Origin: Saccharina japonica
Lineage: Eukaryota; Sar; Phaeophyceae; Laminariales; Laminariaceae
NCBI GenBank assembly: GCA_008828725.1
Contig: MEHQ01000532.1
Span: 351,867-415,866, forward strand
Direction: 5' to 3'
DNA length: 64,000 nucleotides
Each line of letters begins with the position of its first letter. The first letter of the stretch is position 1. Below are positions 51,032 to 60,900 of the stretch, one piece after another. The position numbers were made by a program, and so were the translations under genes. The notes beneath the pieces are model-generated. The model did no database searches. It had not been told where the DNA came from and saw only the letters and a list, made by a program, of their open reading frames with translations.

Positions 51032-54000
51032 ACCAATGGAACGCGATCGTACAAGTTGTCTTAATCCTCTCACCCTCTGATGAGGGAGAATGGTGACTGC
51101 TGGAACGTTACGTAGCGCGTCACAGGAGTAAACTCCTCGGTGTTTTTGTCCTTCAAATGTATATTGTTTCTGCACGCCCATTTTTAGTCCTGTTCACCCG
51201 CCTCTTCCAACTAACCACCTACCTGGTACTCGCGAGGGATTTTTCGCATGTGTTATTAGTATCCTTGCCATCTTCAACAATGTGTAGCATTAAATTCAAC
51301 GATGATCACTCATAAGCACTGCGAGAGAATATAACCTTAGAATATACCGGTATGTATATATATATATTTCCATCCCATCTATTTTCGTTGCCCTACTTCT
51401 CTAGCTCCCGCCTTTCCGTTGTTTGAATCCGGGGTCGCATAACGGGCATATAACCCCCGCTCTGTCTCGAAAGGGATGCGTGGTCAATGGTCACATGACT
51501 AAAGCAAGCAACAAATGAGTACGCCCGCCCCCCTATAAATATATGATATATTTATAGGTTGGGTTGGCGTCGGTTGGCAACGACGCTGTAAAACACGCCA
51601 CTCGCTGCGTGAGCTAGACAACCAGGGTGCCAATTGTTTTTTTTCGGCGGTCACCAAAGCTGGCGGTCGAGTAGATCATTTGTGCGGGGTGGAGAACCTT
51701 TGCTCCGCACAAGGGGAATGGTCGTATCACGTAGTGTTAATATGGTAAGGCATCCGCGAGGCAGTTACATCGTAAAACCCATTGCTGTCTCCGGAAGTGG
51801 CCACACCAGAAATTAAATTAACTCATTGAAGCTGTCGCCCATATGCAAGTCCACCTCAGAGGCGGTTCTTAGCAGGATGCAGCTCACCCTCCATGCAACT
51901 CGCCCAATACCTCACGGCGCTTCGCGCTTGGTGCAAGCAATGTCTGCCTGGTTGGTGAAAACCCAGCGTGCTCCGTCCCGGCATTGTAGGGATGCGAGGG
52001 TCTATGGCCATATGACTACGGCCGTGCACGACATGAGTACACCCTCCCGGCGCTACGCACGGTATATATAAAAACATGTTCCTGCTGGAACGGCAGGTAC
52101 TGTAGTGTTTCTCAGGAGGTAACGCCTCGGTGCAAGCAGCGGCCGCCCACTCCTATTTCTGCCCACCCATCCGCCCGCCCTCCCCCCTTAGGCTAAATAG
52201 CCACCTACCCTGCCGCCGGAAGCGCTGGCGTCGACGGCGACGGAAAGACAAGCCTTTGCATCAGGTATTCCCCCGCGGATGGGTGCCAGCGCGCCCGCTC
52301 CTTCACGCGGGCGCTGTGCTCCACCAATCGCCGCTCCCGCCGTTCTCGCCGCTGTCCCACCCATCGTTGTTGCGAAAAAGAAGAAGAAAAAAAAAAAAAA
52401 AAAGCAAAAAGTCGATTTTTTTTTTTCAAGTTTAGTGTATTTACCCTCCGGCGGGTTTGGTGAAAAAATAAACCTTTAAAAACTGCTCCCACGTATCTGG
52501 GGACAAACTATTTGAAATCAATGTGGGTCATTTTTTTGCAGTTCTGAATGGGTTTAGGTCACCACAATGGAGAGACTGGTAAAAACAAAATAAAGCGTAA
52601 GATCACCGCACTTTTTCCACTTACAATCCACTTTGGACATAAATGTAAGGACCGTTTGGTACTCATATTGAATCATAAACGGTTCCAAAGGGTGCCAATG
52701 CAACCCGTCGCTCCTCCTCTGTTGCAACAGCAACAGCAAAAGCTTGTTTGATAGGGGGTCAAAAACCGAAAAGACACCCCTTCGAGGCGATCGGCTTATG
52801 CAAAACGCAGCAGGCGAAGGACAGCGGTGTCATGAAATGGTTGTGGTTACACCACAACAGCTGTCGATCCTACAGTATATATATATATATATATCTTCCA
52901 ACAGCTGTTTTGGTAAGTGTTTGTCGTCGTCAGGAACCATCCTGGGTGCTATGTGTACATCCCCGGGGTTTCCATGTGGATGTGGATGTGGATGTGGATG
53001 TGAGTGGGGTAACCCAGGCGATGTGTGAAGGAATGCGAGCGAAAAAAACGTAGAAAAATTTCAGGGCAAACGGATGCTTGATCTGTTATTATCTAGCAGC
53101 TCATCTTGCCGGGTGGGAACCGTGTGATAAGTTATAAAAATATAAATCCAACAGCCTGTGAAATCGAGGATTTCGTCGAAACTCATCTTTATAGATATAT
53201 CTTTCGGCATGCCGATAGAGGTATTGCGTGCATTTTGGTCGTACATTGCTCCGTTTCCCAGCATTTTGCTCAATGTGCTGACTGACCACTTTGCGGCACG
53301 TGCAATCAATGTCAACACAGAACACAGAACATAGCACACAGAACACAGAACACCCACACACCAAATCGACATTTCCACAGCAGTCAGGAACCGGAACATC
53401 ATCTATTAATAGATTCTACTGGTCTGCGTGGGATACCTCGATCGCGCGTACTACGGTTGATACGCATGATCTGCTGTAGCACATGTTCCTTGGATCTGTA
53501 CCATACAGATTATACATAACACATTACAACGGCAGGTTGGGATCTAGATGATGTATTAATAGATAATCTAGATGATCTATCTGTAGATCATCTATCTGTA
53601 GATGATCTGTCGAGCGTGTGCGACGTTAAATTTGCACACAGCAACACATTTTTTGCGCGCCCCCTAAATTCAGTCATCCGTGGTTGAAAAACAAACAAAC
53701 AAAATGAGCAGCACCTCAATAGCCGCGATGATCCCCTCCACGGCAGTCTCCGCTGCCTCCGCCGGGGTAGGGTCTTCCCGCTGTCGCACCTCCTCCCTTT
53801 CTCGCTTTTGCTCCACCTTCCATCTGGTTTCGACACGACGAAGGCGTTTTTTTTGTTATAATAAGGGGAAGATGCTGGAGGTGCGTTTCGAACATGAACA
53901 AGTTATATACCACCTCTTATAAGGGGGGTCTTTCGGGGGGGTTTCGAAAGTGAATGCGTTACAGTACCGTTTTTTTTAGGGGGGGGCGATATTGGCCGAC

Positions 54001-54882
54001 TGTTTCGAACGTTTAACGCGCTACATACCGCTTTGATTGGTGAAGCTGCTGACGGGGGGAGGGGAGCGGGGACCGGGGGGCTTTGAGCGAGGAGCGGGGA
54101 GAATATGTCTTTAAGGCTTTGGTAGGTCTTTGCGCACGTGGTTCGCTCACGCCTCATTCCACGTACGGGTCACTGGCAAGCCAAGACAATCGCTTCAATT
54201 ACTCGCGTTGTTTGTCCGATTTACGCATGGCCTCCGGAACGTGTACGCGTGGTCACCCCTTCTGAACGGGAGGGGTGTTGGCGAAGGGCGAGGACGGGTG
54301 GGGAGATCCCTGCATGATGCGGAAAAGCCTCTGCATACGCATCCCCCCTCTCCCTCGCGCCCCCCCCCCTCCCTCGCCGCCCTCCCTCGCCGGCGCCCGC
54401 CACCTAGCTCCCAACCAGGAGTCGCAACCTAGGCGAATGAACCTCCCACGCGTCCGACAGATAATCTACAGATATATCATGATCTAGATATGTCGGGCCG
54501 GATAGATTCCTGGTCTGTACGGCCTAGATCATGCTTGCGGGTGGGAGCCGTAACAATGCGCATGCATGGCCTTGCGCCATGTTTTCCTGGGTTGGATATG
54601 TGCTAGGTATACGAATCCTGCACAGCACTTCGTTAAAGTTGGTTAGGACATAGATTATCTAGATCATGATCTATCTGCAGATGACCTAGATCACGATGTA
54701 TCTGTGGATGATCTAGATCGTCATATATCCTAAATGTGGAAGCCTCTATTGTAGTAAGATAGTAATCAGAACTCACAATAGACCCAAAAACTATACATCC
54801 CCCCTGTGTTTTCACACCATATTCGGTTATAATTACTACTGTATGTCCCCCCAGTAAAACACTGCGGGTGCATGTTGTGCGT

Positions 54883-54950
<68 letters not shown>

Positions 54951-57900
54951 GCACACCCTCCGCCTCCGTATCTCCCTCTAAAATCATCGTGCGACATCAG
55001 GAGTTCGTCGTTGATGCGAAGCCTTGGGGGTGAGGGGGGGCGTACTTATTTGCTGATTGCCTTAGTCATTTGACCATTGACCACGCATCCCTTACGAGAC
55101 GGAGCATGCGGCGGGGGGGGGGGGGGGGGGGGGGGGGGGAAGTCTCCTGCAGCTCGAACTCACAGTACGTAGTAGCTGCGGGGCGGCGGTGGGGGGGGGG
55201 GGGGGCTACCTGTAACTGATCCGCTTTTTTCTCATGGCCTCCGTCTCTCGTAGGCGGCAGACCCCCCTTCCAACCTCCAGCGGAGCGCGTGGGGTCAAGA
55301 GGCCGAGTTGGTTCGCCTTCACCTCCCACGCGCGAACCTGCGGAGGCACAACACAGAGAGGGTTTGATGAAATCGAGATTCTTTGTTGGGGGCGGGGGGG
55401 GGGGGGGGGGCGGATACCCCAGTCTTGCGAGGCGTTTATCGTTAGTTTTATCGAGCGCGCGAAGATAGATAGCGAGTATGATTAGAAGGCGGAAGCTGGG
55501 TGTAAAAATCAGTTCGGGCGCAAGCTCGAGTCGACCGATACGCCCCTCATCAGGACAGCCAATATCGAAACGGCGCTTTTTGTGGGCAGTGCATGCACGA
55601 GGCGCGCAGCAAGTGGCCCGCCGAGGCTCCTTCGACCGGTACGCGCAGTTTTTTCGGGGGGCGGCGCACACCGGTGCCTCTACGAGCGTTCAGGGAGAGA
55701 AAAAAAATCGCCTACGTCTCTATGCAGAACCAGTACCTTCCACGCCCCTAGCCCCTCCTTGCTCCCGGCGGAGGCCTGCTTCAGCCCCAAGATTGACCTC
55801 CTCCTATTTTCCCTCTGCCCTTCCCCTCCACCCCGATAACCCATCAGAGATATCTCTGATTTCGCGCTCGGTACCGCAGTCGCCGCCGACCTCTCGCTCT
55901 GCGCCCGTCCCCCGACCTGCACCGGGGGTCCGCCGTGCGATTAGCGTCGGTGGAAGGGTCGCGGGTGGGGAAAATGTTGACTGGAATCGCTCCCGGTTGG
56001 TAGGTACAGCACGGGCCCCGCCTACAAGAAATACAACTAGTAATAATGTCAGCGAGGTCTAGAACTTTATCGTGACTCCCATCCTCGGACAAGCTTGAGC
56101 TGAAACATGGTCTATTATTGCGGGAGAGCATAGTAAATAAGGGGCCTACTTTATACCAGGTATTAGGGCCCATAGTAACGGGTATAAAATAAATTCAATT
56201 TGGAAAAATAAAAATTCAAATTCGCTTTTCATTGGTCAACACACGCACCAGCACCAAAGATTAGGATCTTGGGGTATAATATTGGGTGGTGGTGCGGGTT
56301 TTGACCAATGAAAAATAATATTGGGTGGTGGTGCGGGTTTTGACCAATGAAAAGCGAATTTGATATATTTTTTTTTCCAAATTGAATTTTGTTGTTCTTC
56401 GTTAAAACGGGCCCTTACGGAGTACCATAGAGTAAATAGGACCAAATATTGATGTGCAGGATCTGTGCAGTACAGAAATAGGTAGGTTGTTCGTGGCATG
56501 GGGGGGAATAATTAATTAATTTATTAGCGAAAGAGGGAGAAGAATATTGTTAGTAAAAGTAGGTAAAATGTAAAGGTTTTTGAGTAAACCGTAGGTCCTA
56601 TTTACTAGTATTTACTATGGGCACCCGTAATATGTATTTACCGATGTTTCTTACCACTGTTTGGCCCTACGACTTACTATGGTTTCCCCGGTAATATTAT
56701 ATCCGATTTATGGGGTTAGGGTTGTAGAGCTCGCCGCCTGAGCACGGCTGAACAATCCAAAATTTCATTACTATAGTATTCTTTAGCGCTGCCGCCGATC
56801 ATTCAATGTAAGTATTGGATTTGGATGAGGCCTCCTGCCCCGGCCGATGTTCCAACGGTTGTTTCCCGCTGATTGGTCAACGATTTTACTGTTACGGGGG
56901 GGGTCCATACGCAGTAAATAGGATCTGCGGTACACACAAAAACCTACATATTTCCCTGTTTTTTACCAACAATATTTGATCCTACCTTTACGATGGTCTT
57001 CGGTAATAGCGTCCTGCAACCCAAAAACGTGACCCGCATGTTTTTAATACTGCTGCAGCGATCGTCCATTTTCCGTATCGTAGACACATACTTCTATATA
57101 CGTAGTCCTACCGTGCTGACTCCGCCACCAATCCTTACCGTATCACCCGGGGGTGATAATGTATCACACCCCCTTGAGACAAATTTCAGAACCGATTGTC
57201 TCCCAAATCTATATGGGAGGGGGGGGGGGGTACACACAACGACGAGCATGGCGGCGTTGGGAAGATGTCGTCGTGACCTTTCGGTAGACACACATCGCTC
57301 AGCGCATTTTTCCACCCTCCCCCGTGGTGGAGCGAAAATCGGCCCTTGAAATTCGCCGATTTATTATTATTATATTATTATTATATTATTATTATATTTG
57401 CCATCCGACAATGTTGTATATACGTAGCATAATGGACTTCAACGCTGATCACTCATAAACACTCCGAAAGAAGAAAACTACAATATAAATATACATATAT
57501 ATGGGCATGAGCCAAAAATAGGTATACCTACGCACTTTGAGCCATTTATAGGTACACTGCGTAATGTACACCGGAAACGGCTTCCCTGCCTGTCTGATAT
57601 TGGGCCTGCGCTCCATTGTACCTACAAATGGCTCAAAGTGCGTAGGTACACCCATTATTGGTTACTCATTTTACGTATCACCTATTTTTGGCTTCAACTG
57701 TACCTATAAATGGCTCGAACGATCGGCAACTGAAATATAGACAGACGGCCACACCAGATGTCCGGACTGTCAACCAGCCGACCGCACCTGTCTTCCTCAT
57801 ATGTATTCACCCACGTTTGCTATGGAATGTTGTTCCGGACAGCGCCAACGGCTGTGTAACTCAGACCCCCTTAACCGTATGGTATTACTCTGTACACGTG

Positions 57901-60900
57901 TATATACCAAGGTCGCTCCTACTATATACCGCACTACAGTATGTGTATTGTACTTTCAGCATAATGGCATGGACACTCTCGTCATTGCTGTTTCTGCGCA
58001 TCGCGATCACACCCATTAAAGGCATGTGGCCCAAACGACTAATATCACATCTGGTTGACAGGTACGGTCACTGGTTGACAGCCCCGGCATCTGGTGTGGC
58101 CGTCTGTCTGTATTTCAGTTGCCAAAAAGTGATCGTTCGAGCCATTTATAGGTACACTTGAAGCCCAAAAATAGGTGATACGTGGAATGAGTAGCCGAGA
58201 ATAGGTGTACCTACGCACTGTGAGCCATCTGTAGGTACAATGGAGCGCAGGCCCAATATCAGGCGGGCCAGGAAGCCGTTTCCGGTGTACATTACGCAGT
58301 GTACCGATAAATGGCTCAAAGTGCGTAGGTATACCTGTTTTTGGCTAATTCCCTATATATATATCCCCAGGCCATGGGAATTGTTGCTTTTTTTTTTCTT
58401 CTTCAGTTTTTGACTTACTATTAGTGTTGACCTGACGCATGCTACGGTAGCCTGCAAGCAGGTGCACCATGTTTCTGCCTTCTGAGGGTGGTTGGTCACT
58501 CGAGGAGCTCTATACTAAAGCAAGTCAAAAACAATTTTTGGAGGAAAACAAAAGTGCTACCGTATATATGTACCCGACGCACAATCCCATGGCCTGACGA
58601 GACAACGAAACATATGGCAACACAAAAATGGACAAATTCCGGCGAATTTGGGTTAAGAAGCCCCGTCGTTCCGAAAACGTTTCAGCCAAAAAAAGGTATA
58701 CATTATACCTCTATCGTAGCACGCGTCACCTCCTGAAGTGAGGAAGGGAGCCTCCAAATAATTAGGCGCTACCCCCAAAAGGCAAACAGCACGCGTCTGA
58801 AACTCACCTCTGCGGCTCCGGTGGACCCCGAGACGCGGTGCTCGGAACCTTCTCCGCTTTCTTCGCCGGAAGGCAGCGAGATCTCGTCTTCTTCGTCGTC
58901 CTCCCCTTCCTCGGGGCCCACAAGGGAACGGATGATTCGGGAGGTTCCCTGCAGTGACGCGAAAAAAGGAAAACATATTCGAACCAAAATCAGTGGAAAC
59001 TCGATTTTTGGGGGGACCAAAATCAGTGGAAACTCGATTTTGGGGGACCAAAATCAGTGGAAACTCGATCTTGGGGGACCAAAAATAGTGGAAACTCGAT
59101 TTTTTGGGGACCGAAATCAGTGGAAACTCGATCTTGGGGAACCAAAATCAATGGAAACTCGATTTTGGGGCACCAAAAATCAGGGGAAACTCGATCTTGG
59201 GGGACCAAAATCAGTGGAAACTCGATTTTGGGAGAGAAAGGGGTGGTGGTTCCAGTGTTTGTTTGATTCTGGGTTGTCTACGGCGATGTACGGACCGGAC
59301 CCGTTGTCCCTTCGTGTCGAAACCAGCTTCACGGCGAGAAACAGGGAAACAGGGAAATAGGTGCAGGAAAAAATCACGAACGTAGCTAATGACGCGGATG
59401 AATATACCTGGTATATATATATATATATACATCGAAGGGGGGCGGGAGGGCGCACGAAGGAACGTGCTTCTGCCGCTGGCCACGGAGACCCGCCGCAACC
59501 ATGGAAGAGAGAGGGAGCCTCAAACCGATTACATTGCCGGAGCTGGAAACAGACTCAGACCGTCCTGGTGTCGATGACAACGTCAACGTCACATGTGATA
59601 GTCATCATCATCATAATCATCGTCATCATCATCGTCATCATCATCGCCATCATCATCATCGTCATCATCATCGACATCATCATCATCATCGTCATCATCA
59701 TCGCCATCACCATCATCATCATCATCATCATTATCATCATCATCATTATCATCTCGCGCCCACCTTGGTCTTGATGGCTTCGATCTCCGAGTCGTCCAGC
59801 TCGACCATCTTGTCGTAGTCCTCCGTCGCGCGCTCCAGCAGGAAGTCGCTGACCAACCATTCCCCCGGCAGCGTCTGCTCGCGGCCACCGGGGGGCAGAG
59901 CCCCGAAGCACAAAGGGGTGTGAGGTTTCGACAAACGAAGAAGAAAAGTAGAATCAGTTGTTGTGTCGTTCGTTGCTACTGACAATGGTAGAAAGCAATT
60001 AGTCCCATGGGGGTCGTGATGAATCGCTTGAAAAGGGGCGGGGGGTGGGGGGGTGTTAGCTTGTGACTTTTTGACCAAATAAAACTACGGAAATAGACGT
60101 GTCGGTTGCTCAAGACCAGCCGGGAACTACTGTAGTTATATACATGGCAGGCGTGGTAGGCGTGGTGAGCGTTTGATGAGGGTCGGGGGGTGCGGTCTGT
60201 CGTTCTTCGCGTGGAACCTCCGGGTGAGTATTAGCGGGCGGTAAAATGATGGGCATGGCTCAAGAGCTCGCGTATGCCTTGGGGCGTGTTTTTTCGTCAC
60301 CTTGGTTATATTACACTAAGCAAGGTACGTGTTGCTTGTAACCGGCAATTACTGCGGTGAAATACCCTAATAAGCAGTGCAAAAGCAAAAGGGGGATCGC
60401 TCGCTGCCCATGGGAAACAATCTCCAACGTCTTACGAGCTCTTTCAAGGTCAGCTCGTCGTTAAGCTTCGCCGGCAACCGGTCTCATCTCCACTCCCCCC
60501 CCTCCCACAGCAGCAGTACGTTCGTGTCCCAAAATGAAACATGAAAAAACGTTGTCAAGATAATCTACCAGAAAAGGCCCGAACCACACAAGAGCATGCC
60601 CCACGCGAACGGTAGAATGGGATCACCTTCGAATATTCGCGAAGCTTCTCCGCGGACCACTTGCTGACAACCCCGGCGGACGCTTGGTCCCACCCGCCTC
60701 CATCATCCCCGTCGGCACTATCGCCCCCTTGGCTACGGCCGCCGATAGTCTTGACGGCTACTACGCTTCCCGCCGAGCCCTTGCTCTCATCTCTTTCGCC
60801 ATTGTTCTCGGGCGCGGCTACCGCTGGAGTCGCCGAGCCGTGCGCCGATACCGCTGACACCGACGACTCCTCTCCTATATCGTCGGCGATAACGCTTGGA

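Larger units (their letters stand above)
48335..52249. other. Intron 6
   Basis: The longest intron of the gene. Contents: a CA run at the splice site (48340-48360), a SINE (49590-49945), a three-unit 73-bp array (50416-50612), a 34-base C run (50998-51031) next to a poly-C repeat end, a SINE tail in minus orientation (51365-51455), and a complete poly-C-ended repeat (about 51535-52045). Confidence 0.6.
52352..55209. other. Introns 4 and 5
   Basis: They contain a GTTCTGAATGGG piece of the H1 family (52486-52552), a CATCCCCGGGGTTTCC block with a GGATGT run (52880-53010), a CACAGAACA repeat (53310-53355), clusters of palindromic AGATCATCTA words (53545-53610 and 54460-54730), a 65-base C run (54884-54948) and a 27-base G run (55113-55139). 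Confidence 0.55.
55338..58807. other. Intron 3
   Basis: Repeat-dense: several M1-like MITEs (56117-56182, 56413-56632, 56892-57008), a doubled TTGGGTGGTGGTGCGGGTTT block inside an inverted repeat (56215-56390), a TTA/TAT microsatellite (57359-57400), and a foldback element (57510-58346). A GC-rich open stretch at 55480-56060 on the plus strand has no recognisable domain. Confidence 0.55.

Noticed and set aside
59501-59818. Long His-rich and Asp-rich frames across the CAT array
   Set aside because: They are translations of a trinucleotide microsatellite; only the exon 2 part is believable.
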